Below, in pieces: positions 16,202-25,063 of a DNA stretch of 64,000 nucleotides. The DNA is taken from positions 1-64,000 of the forward strand of contig CALAML010000040.1 of assembly GCA_937925845.1 (NCBI GenBank). The letters run 5' to 3'. The stretch is from an uncultured Acidimicrobiales bacterium (GTDB lineage Bacteria; Actinomycetota; Acidimicrobiia; Acidimicrobiales; CALAML01). Made by a program: the position numbers and the translations under genes. How positions within the stretch are numbered: position 1 is the stretch's first letter; each line of letters starts with the position of its first letter. The notes under the pieces are model-generated. The model saw only the letters and a list, made by a program, of their open reading frames with translations, did no database searches and was not told the DNA's origin.

Positions 16202-17389
16202 ATGAGTGATGGAAACGCGATATCAACACGCAAGCTCTTTGCACCGCCTGAGCTCACCGATGGTGAATTGGCGGCGATCGCCCGCATAGAAGAGTTGCGC
16301 AACAAGCTTCGGTTTTATGTCTCGGAGCCGCGCCGGTGGCTCGGCCCGGTCAGCAAGATCCTTTCGGCCAAGGCCATCCAGGGCACCAACAGCATTGAGG
16401 GCTACGACGTCACCGACGATGAGGCGGTGGCGGCAGTGGCCGGGGACACCCCCGACGGGGAGTCGCCCGAACTGAGTGTCAAAGCCCTCCTCGCCTACCA
16501 GCGAGCGATGACCTACGTGCTCCAACTCGCAAAGGATGACCACTTCCACTTCGACCCGGCGCTTATTCGAAGCCTGCACTTTATGGTGACGGAGTATGAC
16601 CTTGATGCCTCGCCGGGCCTTTGGCGGCCGGGCCCGATCTGGGTTCGCAACGATGATGCTGGAGAGATCGTTTACCAGGGTCCCGACGCCGAGATGGTGC
16701 CGGAATTGGTCTCATGTCTCATGGAGGCGATCGAAGGGATGGACGACCTCCCGGCGATGGTGAAGGGGGCCATGGCGCACCTGAACTTGGTGATGATCCA
16801 CCCATTCAGGGACGGTAACGGGCGCATGGCGCGATGTCTGCAAACGCTGGTCCTGGCTCGCGAGGGAGTTCTCGCACCCCAATTTTGCAGCATCGAGGAA
16901 TACTTGGGCCGCAACACGCAGAGCTACTACGACATTCTCGCGGCCACCGGCCAGGGATCCTGGAACCCTGACAACGACGCGACCGACTGGGTGCGGTACT
17001 GCCTGGTGGCCCACTACGTGCAGGCTGCAAGCGTGCTGCGAAGGATCCGAGAGTCGGAGGCGACATGGGGTCTGCTCGAAGCCGAGGTGGCCGCGGCGAA
17101 GCTGCCCACGAGGACGATCGAGGCGCTCTTTGATGCCACTTTTGGCCTGAAGGTTCGCAACTCGTCCTACCGAAGCGCGGTCCGGGCCGCGACACCAGAC
17201 GACGAGATTTCAAACCAAACGGCCACCAGCGACCTCAAGCGAATGGTCGACGCCGGACTTCTCGCCAAGAAGGGAAACAAGCGCGGCAGCCACTATGTCG
17301 CTGGTAGCCCGTTGCTCGCCATCCGCAAAGTGCACCGCGACCAGCGGGAGAAGATTGAGTTCAGCCACCTGTTCGACGTCGATAAGTGA
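16202..17389 (+). CDS. Fic family protein (putative AMP transferase, self-inhibited class)
   Basis: Fic-domain enzyme expected to transfer AMP or another nucleotide moiety onto a protein hydroxyl. The catalytic loop HPFRDGNGRMAR matches HPFx(D/E)GN(G/K)R exactly. An N-terminal TNSIEG matches the (S/T)xxxE(G/N) inhibitory helix, placing it in the group where the inhibitory motif precedes the Fic core. The C-terminal 100 residues look like a winged-helix domain (TSDLKRMVDAGLLAKKG). I prefer ATG 16202 over the track start at 16163, which overlaps the operator-like repeat. It stands alone and its upstream region is AT-rich, hinting at acquisition. Confidence 0.88.
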   Translation: MSDGNAISTRKLFAPPELTDGELAAIARIEELRNKLRFYVSEPRRWLGPVSKILSAKAIQGTNSIEGYDVTDDEAVAAVAGDTPDGESPELSVKALLAYQRAMTYVLQLAKDDHFHFDPALIRSLHFMVTEYDLDASPGLWRPGPIWVRNDDAGEIVYQGPDAEMVPELVSCLMEAIEGMDDLPAMVKGAMAHLNLVMIHPFRDGNGRMARCLQTLVLAREGVLAPQFCSIEEYLGRNTQSYYDILAATGQGSWNPDNDATDWVRYCLVAHYVQAASVLRRIRESEATWGLLEAEVAAAKLPTRTIEALFDATFGLKVRNSSYRSAVRAATPDDEISNQTATSDLKRMVDAGLLAKKGNKRGSHYVAGSPLLAIRKVHRDQREKIEFSHLFDVDK

Positions 17390-17569
17390 CAGTCGATAGG
17401 TATCAGAGGGCGAGCTCACCGTCGGAGGTCTGCGGGGGTTGTAGCTGGCTGTAGTCGTCGACTGGCGCAAAGTTGTTGGGTTCGGCGGGCGACCAGGGCG
17501 GTGCCGGCGAGAACGATGATTCCGTGTGTTTGCTGTCCACCGCCGGTGTCCGCCGATGAACTCCTGGTT

Positions 17570-19306
17570 TCAGGAATCGGCGGGGATCTTTACCGTCTCG
17601 GTGTCGCGGCCGGCCCTGAAGACGACCCCGGGGGTGGCGTTGGTGGCCTGACCGTCGGCGACGATCGTCTGACCGTTGACGATCACCCGATCGATACCGC
17701 GGGACCCTGCGTAGAGCCGCTTGGTGCCACCCGGTAGGTCGTTCACCATCACGACTTCCTCCGACCCAACCGTGGTCGGGTCGAACACCACCACATCGGC
17801 GTGCCAACCCTCGTGGAGTTCGCCCCGCTCCTTTAGGCCGAACAGTCGAGCCGGTGCCTGGGTGAGATGCTGAATCGTCTCCTCCAACGAGGTCAGCTTC
17901 CGACCATGAAGCGTGTCGTCGAGCCAGGCGGTGGTGTACGGCGCACCGGCCATCCGATCGAGATGGGCCCCGGCATCGGAACCGCCGATCAGCACGTTCT
18001 CGTGTTCCCAGGCGGCCTGACGCATCAACCAACTCGATGGATCGTCATCGGTGGGGCCGGGCCAGATCACCGTCCGAAGATCGTCCTCGAGCACGATGTC
18101 GAGCAGGGCGTAGAAATCCCGAACACCACGTTCGCGGGCGATGTCGGCCACCTTGCGGCCCTTCAAACCTTCGTTGGCCTCGGAGTAGGTGTCGCCGATC
18201 TCATAGAGGCCCCACCCGGTGAGGCGGGCAAACACCCCGGCCTCGGGCGACGCGGCGGACTCCTCCAGCTGGCGGCGAACCTCGGGATCGCGAAGTTTTT
18301 CCATCCGCTCCTCAAGCGGCAGGCTGAGGATCTCTTTCCAACCGGGCAGCATGAAGAGGGCGCAGTAGGTGAGGAAGCTCATGTTCATGCCGACGAGCAC
18401 CGGCATGGTGAGGGCCACCACCTGAGCGCCGCGCTCACGGGTGGTGTCGAGCGCCGCCAGTTGATGGCGATACTCCTCGGGTCGGGCCGAGTCGATGGTG
18501 AGCACGTTCCAGTTCAGCGGTCGCCGACCAGCGAGCGACATGTCAGCCATCAGGGTGATCTCGTCGTCGTCGAAGCCGTTCAAGCAGCCGTCGGTCACCC
18601 ATTCGAGCGTGGTGCCCTCGTAGTCGGCCACCGCCGCACACAACTCAAGCACCTCGTCGACCGAAGCGTGGCGGGAGGGAACCGGCTCGCCTTCACCATC
18701 GCTGTGGGTGAAGGAACGGGTGGTGGAAAAGCCCAAGCCGCCGGCCTGGATGGACTCTTCAAGGAGCCGCCGCATCTCGGCGATCTGTTCTGGGGTGGCT
18801 TCACCTGAGGTGGAAGCGTCGCCCATCACCATGCGTCGTAGAGCGCAGTGGCCCACAAGAGCACCGACGTTGATGCCGACGTTGCCATCGAGACGGTCGA
18901 GATACTCGCCGAACGTTTTCCAGTTCCAGTTCACACCGGTCTCAAGGGCCTCCAACGGCATGCCCTCAACCTTGACCATCATGTGGCGGATGTAGTCGGC
19001 GTCCTCATCGGAGCCGAGCGGTGCCAGGGTGAAACCGCAGTTGCCCATGATGGCGCTAGTGACGCCATGCAGGTTCGACGGCGTGGCGCCCGGATCCCAG
19101 AACAGCTGAGCGTCATAGTGGGTATGGGGATCAACAAAGCCGGGACAAACAATCTTGCCGGTGGCATCGATGACCTCGGCCGCCTCAACCGATGAGAGAT
19201 CGCCGATGGCGGTGATGCGCCCGTCCTCGATCCCCACGTCTGCTTGTCGACCCGGTGCCCCGGTGCCATCGACAACCGTGCCCCCACGAATAATGGTGTC
19301 CAACAT
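17570..19306 (-). CDS. N-acyl-D-amino-acid deacylase family amidohydrolase
   Basis: Metal-dependent amidohydrolase of the D-aminoacylase group, hydrolysing N-acyl-amino acids or related amides. LDTIIRGGTVVDGTGAPGR is the classic N-terminal beta-sandwich start, PGFVDPHTHYDAQLFWDP holds the metal-binding HxH, and GGSDAGAHLD near the C-terminus holds the catalytic Asp. 578 aa from ATG 19306 is normal; the six residues added by the track start (MTTIGV) are not needed. Actinobacterial members of this group often have no known substrate. The 180 bases downstream hold nothing I recognise. Confidence 0.87.
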   Translation of the reverse strand: MLDTIIRGGTVVDGTGAPGRQADVGIEDGRITAIGDLSSVEAAEVIDATGKIVCPGFVDPHTHYDAQLFWDPGATPSNLHGVTSAIMGNCGFTLAPLGSDEDADYIRHMMVKVEGMPLEALETGVNWNWKTFGEYLDRLDGNVGINVGALVGHCALRRMVMGDASTSGEATPEQIAEMRRLLEESIQAGGLGFSTTRSFTHSDGEGEPVPSRHASVDEVLELCAAVADYEGTTLEWVTDGCLNGFDDDEITLMADMSLAGRRPLNWNVLTIDSARPEEYRHQLAALDTTRERGAQVVALTMPVLVGMNMSFLTYCALFMLPGWKEILSLPLEERMEKLRDPEVRRQLEESAASPEAGVFARLTGWGLYEIGDTYSEANEGLKGRKVADIARERGVRDFYALLDIVLEDDLRTVIWPGPTDDDPSSWLMRQAAWEHENVLIGGSDAGAHLDRMAGAPYTTAWLDDTLHGRKLTSLEETIQHLTQAPARLFGLKERGELHEGWHADVVVFDPTTVGSEEVVMVNDLPGGTKRLYAGSRGIDRVIVNGQTIVADGQATNATPGVVFRAGRDTETVKIPADS

Positions 19307-19499
19307 GACTCCGATGGTAGTCAACGCCGCTGCGTTCTGTAGCTACGTGTGACAGATCTTGGCCTGGTATGTCCTGCCTCTTGCTGATGACAAGCCGGGG
19401 GGCGTTCCCGTCCTTATGCGATCCGGCCCTCTGGTCCTACCGCCGGCCGACTCGGAATCTCTGTCGGCCTGCTTCGGTAGAACTGACATACTGCGAGTT

Positions 19500-20420
19500 G
19501 TGGAACCAACGACGTGGACCATCGGGGCGATCACCATTGAGCGGGTTCCGTACTTCGATATCGGGCTCGATCCCGAAAGTTTGGGACTTGCGGGTGTCGC
19601 CGAATCGGTTGACTGGGCCGAGCCGTGGATGATCGACGGTCAGCCCGGGGTCGGCCAAGCGTTTTGGATCCTGCGAACCGGCGACGAGGTCATCGTCGTT
19701 GATCCCTGCGGGGCCTCGGATGCGTTTCTCCGCTCGGGCCCCGAAGCGGTTAGCCATCAGGAGGCCGCGTTTAACGCACTGGTAGCGGCGGGCTGCGAGC
19801 CGGACTCAGTCACCAAGGTGGTGTTCAGCCATCTCGATGGCATCGGCATGGCAGCTCTCGCCGATGGTTCCGATGCAGGTCAGGAGAGCTGGCGGCCAGC
19901 CTTCGCGAACTCGGCGCTCACCATCGCGGCCGCGGAGTATCAGTTCATCCTCGCCGGATGGTCGCCGGCTGAACCCGCGGTCGAGGGATCGGGCGACGAG
20001 GGTTTAGGCGATGACGGCTTAGGCGATGACGGTGGCCTGCTTGGCCGCCGCGCCTTCCTTCAACTCGATGCCCAGGATGTGGTCCGCCCGGTGGACATGC
20101 CCGCTGAACTCGCTCCCGGAATCTCAATGACCCATACCGGGGGCCATTCGCCGGGCCATGCCATCATCACCTGCGAATCCGAGGGCCAACGCGCGGTGTT
20201 GATCGGCCACCTCGCTATCAACCCGCTCCATGCCGCCACCGGACACCGGGACGATCTGCTCCACGCCGACACCGGTGCCGGATGGCAGGCGTTGGAGGAT
20301 GTTCTCAACAATGCTCACGAAGACCAGGCCCTTGTCATTGGCCCATTGTTCCCAAGCCCAGGCGCAGCCAGGGTCGCGGCTACGGGACCCTTCAAGCTGG
20401 TGCCGACACCTGGCGAGTAG
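19500..20420 (+). CDS. metallo-beta-lactamase-fold protein with altered metal ligands
   Basis: Looks like an MBL-fold hydrolase: AFWILRTGDEVIVVDPCG is the first strand pair, THTGGHSPGHAIIT matches the conserved TxGHSPGH motif, and the domain ends with a helix and strand as usual. The first metal motif, normally HxHxDH, reads FSHLDGIGM, and the usual GD(x)H region reads GHLAINPLH. Most metal ligands are therefore replaced. It could be a catalytically dead or noncanonical member. The GTG at 19500 starts at the folded domain. The TTG at 19359 in the track adds 47 residues without family character. Confidence 0.65.
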   Translation: MEPTTWTIGAITIERVPYFDIGLDPESLGLAGVAESVDWAEPWMIDGQPGVGQAFWILRTGDEVIVVDPCGASDAFLRSGPEAVSHQEAAFNALVAAGCEPDSVTKVVFSHLDGIGMAALADGSDAGQESWRPAFANSALTIAAAEYQFILAGWSPAEPAVEGSGDEGLGDDGLGDDGGLLGRRAFLQLDAQDVVRPVDMPAELAPGISMTHTGGHSPGHAIITCESEGQRAVLIGHLAINPLHAATGHRDDLLHADTGAGWQALEDVLNNAHEDQALVIGPLFPSPGAARVAATGPFKLVPTPGE

Positions 20421-20441
20421 TCCCAGCTGACACCAGGCGCG

Positions 20442-21197
20442 TCAGCCGATATGGGCGGCGCCGCCGTCGACCGGGATGGTGATGCCGGTGAGATAACCGG
20501 CATCGGGGCCGGCCAGGAACACCGCCACCCGTCCGATGTCGGTTTCGCAGTCGCCGAAGCGACGCATCGGAATCGACGACAGGGCTCGCTCGTAGGCCGC
20601 AGGATCGTTGACCTCGAAGTCGGCCAGCGCCGGTGAAGCCGCGAGTGGTAGCAGGGCGTAGGTGCGGATGTCGTCGGCGGCCCACTCCCATGCAGCGCTG
20701 CGGGTCATGGCGCGGATCGCCTCCTTCACACCGGCGTACACCCCACAGTTGATCGGATCCGGCTTCACCCCGGCTCGGCTGCCCAGGTTGATCACCACGC
20801 CTCCGCCACAAAGATGGGGATGGCACTCCCGCATAAACCGCAAGCTGGCCATCGGGCCCGACAGCCAGGCAGCGTTGGCCTCGTCGTCGGTCACCTCCAA
20901 CAACGGCCCCCGGGGTACCTCCTGGGCGTTGTTGACCAGGATGTCGACGGTGCCGAAGGCATCGACGGTGGCCCGCACCGTCTCAGAAACGGCGACTGCG
21001 TTCTTCACATCGCACTCAAGCGCGATCGAGCGTCCGCCGCGCTCGTCGATCTCGCGCACCACATCGGCGCACTTCGAAACGGTGCGACCGACGATGGCCA
21101 CCGCGGCACCCTCATCGGCAAAGGCCAGAGCGATGCCCCGCCCCACCCCTTGCCCGCCACCGGTCACGATCGCCGCTTTGTTTTCAAGAACACCCAT
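20442..21197 (-). CDS. SDR family NAD(P)-dependent oxidoreductase
   Basis: Classical short-chain dehydrogenase/reductase. The nucleotide motif is TGGGQGVGRGIA, ILVNNAQ stabilises the core, and the catalytic pair appears as YAGVK. ITIPVDGG is the normal C-terminal motif. 251 aa from ATG 21197; the track start at 21299 adds 34 residues overlapping the divergent cupin gene. Substrate unknown. Confidence 0.87.
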   Translation of the reverse strand: MGVLENKAAIVTGGGQGVGRGIALAFADEGAAVAIVGRTVSKCADVVREIDERGGRSIALECDVKNAVAVSETVRATVDAFGTVDILVNNAQEVPRGPLLEVTDDEANAAWLSGPMASLRFMRECHPHLCGGGVVINLGSRAGVKPDPINCGVYAGVKEAIRAMTRSAAWEWAADDIRTYALLPLAASPALADFEVNDPAAYERALSSIPMRRFGDCETDIGRVAVFLAGPDAGYLTGITIPVDGGAAHIG

Positions 21198-21267
21198 GGC
21201 AGGCGATGTTAGTGGTGTGTTTGCCGGAGATCCGATGCCCGCTGCATCGGAGTGGAATACTGGGCCG

Positions 21268-21663
21268 ATGGCTGCATTCGATCTTTCCCGGAACCCCATC
21301 CACCTCGGTCTCGGCGCCAGCGCCCACCAGGAGCCCGAGTTCAGCGGCGATATGGCCTGGTATGGCGGCTACGCCGACCGCCATGCCGACGATGGCGTTG
21401 AAGGTCGACTGGTGGCGGTGCACGCCTTCACCGAAGACTGGGACTCCTGGGAGATGCATCCCCAAGGTCACGAAGCGGTGATCTGCGTGTCCGGAGCAAT
21501 GACGCTGATCCAAGAGATCGATGGCGAACGTATCGAGACCCCAATCACGGCGGGCCAGGCCGCAATCAACGAACCCGGCGTGTGGCACACCGCCACCGTC
21601 GTCGACCAGGCCACCGCCATCTTCATTACCGCCGGTCTCGGCACCGAACACCGCCCACTCTGA
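21268..21663 (+). CDS. small cupin-domain protein
   Basis: 131-residue single cupin. DSWEMHPQGHEAVICVSGAM is the first cupin motif with its His and Glu residues, and INEPGVWHTATV is the second. No other domain. It is hidden in the C-terminal part of a longer track ORF (20662-21663) whose first 200 residues are antisense to the SDR. ATG 21268 is the natural start. The divergent arrangement with the SDR suggests a shared promoter region of about 70 bases. Ligand unknown. Confidence 0.78.
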   Translation: MAAFDLSRNPIHLGLGASAHQEPEFSGDMAWYGGYADRHADDGVEGRLVAVHAFTEDWDSWEMHPQGHEAVICVSGAMTLIQEIDGERIETPITAGQAAINEPGVWHTATVVDQATAIFITAGLGTEHRPL

Positions 21664-21730
21664 ACCGCGCCATCACCGCCATCTCCGCCCGCCCGGCCCA
21701 GCTTCGGCCTCAGCAAAGCCGGCCCATTTC

Positions 21731-21914
21731 GTGAGCCGGTCCGTAATGTCGGGGCTAGGCGCGGTTATTTGACGTGTGGCGCCGACATTTGGTGTGCCGG
21801 TCCGTAATGTCGGGGCTGGGCGCGGTTATTTGACGTGTGGCGCCGACATTTGGTGTGCCGGTTCGTAGTGTCGGGGCTGGGCGCGGTTATTTGACGTGTG
21901 GCGCCGACATTTCG
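21731..21914. repeat. three tandem copies of a 61-bp unit with AATGTCGG/CCGACATT stems
   Basis: Copies begin at 21731, 21792 and 21853 and differ at a few positions only. In each, AATGTCGG near the start can pair with CCGACATT near the end; copy 3 has AGTGTCGG, which keeps a G-T wobble. The inner sequence GCGCGGTTATTTGACGTGTG is constant. No protein gene in any frame makes sense here. Confidence 0.85.
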
Positions 21915-21920
21915 GATGGC

Positions 21921-22835
21921 CTAGAAGGTGGAGATGACGCTTTTGCCGAAGGCGTTGATGGTTTCGGTTGGGGCGAAGTCGGTGAACCAGACGTAGACCC
22001 GTTCGATTCCGGCGGCTTCGAGTTCTCCGAAGTGGTCGATCAGCTCTGGGGCGGAACCCGCAGCGAGCGCGGCATCACCGGCCCAGCCGAAGCGCTGGTT
22101 GGCTTTGGCTTCGATGGTGTCGCGTTCCGCGGCATCGGCCGTGTCGGGGACGAATGTGACCATCTGCTGCACCGATGGTCGTGCCCACCCGGCCAGAGCC
22201 CGCAGCTCGGCGAGGCGGTCCAGCCCGTACATCGGGCAGTTCCACCAATCGGCGTGCTCGGCTACCAAGGCCATCGTCTTTGGGCCCGACCCGCCGATCA
22301 CAACCGGAATCGGTCGGGTTGGTGTGGGTTGCTGCTGGGCTCCTCGCAGCGTGTGGAACTCGCCGGCAAAGTCGACCGGCTCACCAGTCCACAACGCCCG
22401 CATCACCTCTAGTGACTCGGCCAAGCGGCGACGGCGCGCTCCACCGCCGGCCTGGTCGATGCCAAAGGTGGCGAACTCGTCGGGCACTGAACCCCAGCCG
22501 ATACCGAGCTCGAAGCGGCCGCCCGACGCCTGATCCAGGCTGGTGGCCTGTCGGGCCAGCACCGACGGTTCCCGGAACCCGTCACACAACACCAAGTGGG
22601 AGATCACCAGCGAATCGGTCGATGCTGCCAACCACGAGGCGGCCACCATGGCGTCGACCATGTCGTGGCCTTCGGCCCGTGGGGGCGCGAGGTGGTCCAT
22701 CAACGCCAGCCCGCGAAACCCGGCCGCTTCGGCGACGCGGGCCCGCTCGGTCAGCTCGGCCATCGACATCCGCATCTGCGGAAGATAGAGATGGAACTCA
22801 AGCGGCTGGCTACGCACGGGGAGTCTGACCGCCAT
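21921..22835 (-). CDS. LLM-class F420-dependent oxidoreductase
   Basis: Luciferase-like TIM-barrel oxidoreductase predicted to use coenzyme F420. The N-terminal LEFHLYLPQMRMSMAEL, the DHLAP motif and GRFELGIGWGSVPDEF are typical. PTPTRPIPVVIGGSGPKTM is the conserved strand before the flavin phosphate site. It overlaps the preceding SDR gene (22810-23601) by 26 bases in the same direction, so the two are probably translationally coupled. Substrate unknown. Confidence 0.87.
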   Translation of the reverse strand: MAVRLPVRSQPLEFHLYLPQMRMSMAELTERARVAEAAGFRGLALMDHLAPPRAEGHDMVDAMVAASWLAASTDSLVISHLVLCDGFREPSVLARQATSLDQASGGRFELGIGWGSVPDEFATFGIDQAGGGARRRRLAESLEVMRALWTGEPVDFAGEFHTLRGAQQQPTPTRPIPVVIGGSGPKTMALVAEHADWWNCPMYGLDRLAELRALAGWARPSVQQMVTFVPDTADAAERDTIEAKANQRFGWAGDAALAAGSAPELIDHFGELEAAGIERVYVWFTDFAPTETINAFGKSVISTF

Positions 22836-23601
22836 CGCAGAAATAGGTTTGGCCGGTCATGAAACTGCCGGCATCGCTGGCCAACAAGAGCGCCAGACCA
22901 ACCAGCTCATCAGGATCAGCGGCCCGACCCATCAACGATGCCTTGGCCGCCGATTCCTGATAGGCCTCGGGCATGTTGCGCACCATGTCGGTGTCGACCG
23001 TTCCTGGGACCAAGGCGTTGACCCGGATCTCGTCGCGGGCCAGAGCGGCGGCTAGTGATCGGGTGGCGGCGCCGAGGCCGGCTTTGGCAACGGCGTACAT
23101 CAAGCCATCTCCCGAGAACAGGTAGGCGGCGCCGCTCAGCACGTTGATGACCGATGCATGGTCGCTGCCCCGAAGGTGCTCCAGCGCTTCCTGCACTAGG
23201 AACACCGGACCCCGCAGGTTGGTATCGAGGGTTTTCGACCACGCGTCCTCGGTGAGCTGACCCACCGGGAGGGCCAGCGCATTGGCCGCGTTGTTGACGA
23301 TGATGTCGATCCCGCCGAAGGTTGACACCGTCTCGGCTACCAGGTTGGCGATCGAATCGAGCTGACCCATATGGCCCGGCACCGCCGCCGCAGTGCCACC
23401 CGCAGCGGTGATCGATTCCACCGCAGCGTCGCAGGCGTCGGGTTTGCGGCTGCTCACCACCACCCTGGCTCCGGCCGCAGCGAAGCCATGGGCGATGGAG
23501 CGGCCGATGCCCCGACTGGCGCCGGTAACGATGGCTACCCGGTCGGTCAGATCGAATGAAGCTTGCAGTGAGTCAGCGGTGATCGACATAGGAGCCGACA
23601 C
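22810..23601 (-). CDS. SDR family oxidoreductase
   Basis: Short-chain dehydrogenase with TGASRGIGRSIA, IIVNNAAN, catalytic YAVAK and TYFCDGGQ. 263 aa; a start at the second Met (23589) is equally possible. First gene of a two-gene unit with the overlapping LLM oxidoreductase. These two redox enzymes may act in sequence on one alcohol or ketone substrate. Confidence 0.87.
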   Translation of the reverse strand: MSAPMSITADSLQASFDLTDRVAIVTGASRGIGRSIAHGFAAAGARVVVSSRKPDACDAAVESITAAGGTAAAVPGHMGQLDSIANLVAETVSTFGGIDIIVNNAANALALPVGQLTEDAWSKTLDTNLRGPVFLVQEALEHLRGSDHASVINVLSGAAYLFSGDGLMYAVAKAGLGAATRSLAAALARDEIRVNALVPGTVDTDMVRNMPEAYQESAAKASLMGRAADPDELVGLALLLASDAGSFMTGQTYFCDGGQTPRA

Positions 23602-23692
23602 TACCTGCAGCCAACCAGCAACGAAGGCCGAAACGCAGCAGGGGCGGCCGGCAACGCTGGCCTCCCGCGGTACTCAGCCTGTCAACAACCGG

Positions 23693-24595
23693 TCATCGCC
23701 GAAGCTGGGGCAGAACCTCATCCACGATGCGGTCGAGTTGGCGATCCACATCAAGCGCCATCGGCACCACCACCAGTGAGGTGAGATCGGTGTCGACCAG
23801 CTCCTGAAGCGTGGACGCCACCGTGGCCGGGTCGTCGCTGACCGCCTCCCACCCAACCGGTGCATCGGGGTTGCGAGGTGCCATTTCCGCCGGTGTCCCA
23901 AGATGGCAGCCGGCATAAACGGTCAGCTGGTGATGGGCCAGGTCGCGGCCGGACCGTTCGGCGCCGATGGCAAAATGGCGACGAGCCGCGGCCACCTCTT
24001 CGGGCCCGTGCGCCTCAGACAACACCGAACCGGCGGCCAGCTCACCTGAAAGTTGGAGCGACTTTGGTCCGGACACACCAAGCAGCAGCGGCGGAGGAAC
24101 CGCCGGTGGAAACTCGAGGGTGATGTCGTCGAGCTGCACATAGTCGCCGCTGGTCGAAACCGTTCCCCCGGCCAGCAGCGCGGACACCGCAACGGTGAAC
24201 TCACGAAGTCGTCTCAGCGGCGATGGCGCCCGGGCTCCGATACTGGTCATCCAGTGGTGCACACCGTGGCCGAGTCCAGCCAGGAAGCGGCCCGGGAACA
24301 TCTCGGCCAATGTGGCCCACTCCATGGCCAGTGCGGCGGCGTTTCGAAACGGGGCCGGGGCAATGCCGTGGCCAACGATCACGTCGGGATTCTGGGCCAG
24401 CACCGATGCCGCCTGACTGATGCCGCCGGCGTATGGAAGGTCCTCCACCACCCAGAGTTCATCGAAGGAACCCGCATGGCGGGCCGCATGCTCAAGAAGC
24501 TGGGCCGGAGGAACGTCGCGACGCAACATGGTGCCGACGCGGGTTGGGATCGGCGAGGGCAAGGGGGGAGCCGATGATGCGTCGTCTGGAGTCAT
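23693..24595 (-). CDS. LLM-class F420-dependent oxidoreductase
   Basis: Luciferase-like oxidoreductase: FDELWVVEDLPYAGG, MFPGRFLAGLGHGVHHWM and PPPLLLGVSGPKSLQL are family landmarks. I set the start at ATG 24595 (MTPDDASSAPP). The track ORF continues to 24664 only because a structured repeat (24617-24670) happens to be open in this frame. MWPM at 24604 is the alternative. Single-gene unit; substrate unknown. Confidence 0.83.
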   Translation of the reverse strand: MTPDDASSAPPLPSPIPTRVGTMLRRDVPPAQLLEHAARHAGSFDELWVVEDLPYAGGISQAASVLAQNPDVIVGHGIAPAPFRNAAALAMEWATLAEMFPGRFLAGLGHGVHHWMTSIGARAPSPLRRLREFTVAVSALLAGGTVSTSGDYVQLDDITLEFPPAVPPPLLLGVSGPKSLQLSGELAAGSVLSEAHGPEEVAAARRHFAIGAERSGRDLAHHQLTVYAGCHLGTPAEMAPRNPDAPVGWEAVSDDPATVASTLQELVDTDLTSLVVVPMALDVDRQLDRIVDEVLPQLRR

Positions 24596-24616
24596 GGGCC
24601 ACATCCTAAGCACAGA

Positions 24617-24670
24617 CCGAAACGTCGGAAATAGGCGACAAACGTTCTCGCTTTCCTCCGACATTTCGGG
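24617..24670. repeat. AATGTCGG/CCGACATT-type hairpin element, copy 3
   Basis: CCGAAACGTCGGAAATAGG and CTCCGACATTTCGGG form the outer inverted repeat, with GCGACAAACG inside. It is related to copies at 12685 and 13602 and lies upstream of the LLM gene start. Confidence 0.6.
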
Positions 24671-25063
24671 TTTTGGGCTTCGGTGTGCCAGAGGCGCGAC
24701 GGATCGGGAGGCGGCCTAACAGTGGTCGAACTTGCTACGTGAACGCGACTCACCGTTACTGGTTTTTCGACAGCGGGGGGCCATGCCGCGAAAAGCAGGG
24801 CCAGGGCGAGGGTGGGCCCACGTGCGATGGTTTCCGATCACGTGTTACGCAACAGCTAGGTCTTCGACGCGTCGATTGGTAAAGCACGGACGCCAACTCG
24901 CCCAAGCGGCGTGGAGGAATCCGGAACCTTCCTCGCTATGTGCGGCGATGAAGTGGTTTGGGAAGGTGCCGATGCTGACGCTCCTGAGTGTCGGCATCGG
25001 CGCGCCCAGGTTTCGTCGGTGATGGGCGCCCCAGGCGGTCCGGCAAAGTGCCAGAATGTCGCC

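Noticed and set aside
19343-19450. Minus-strand peptide DRIRTG...YQ, which resembles translations of antisense tRNA genes.
   Set aside because: On the plus strand there is no proper T-loop or acceptor stem; only a chance anticodon-stem-like match.
21731-21914. CRISPR array.
   Set aside because: Repeat units are contiguous without unique spacers, and no cas genes are present.
24596-24664. N-terminal extension MSEESENVCRLFPTF of the LLM gene.
   Set aside because: It is the translation of the structured repeat; a similar peptide appears from the copy at 12685.
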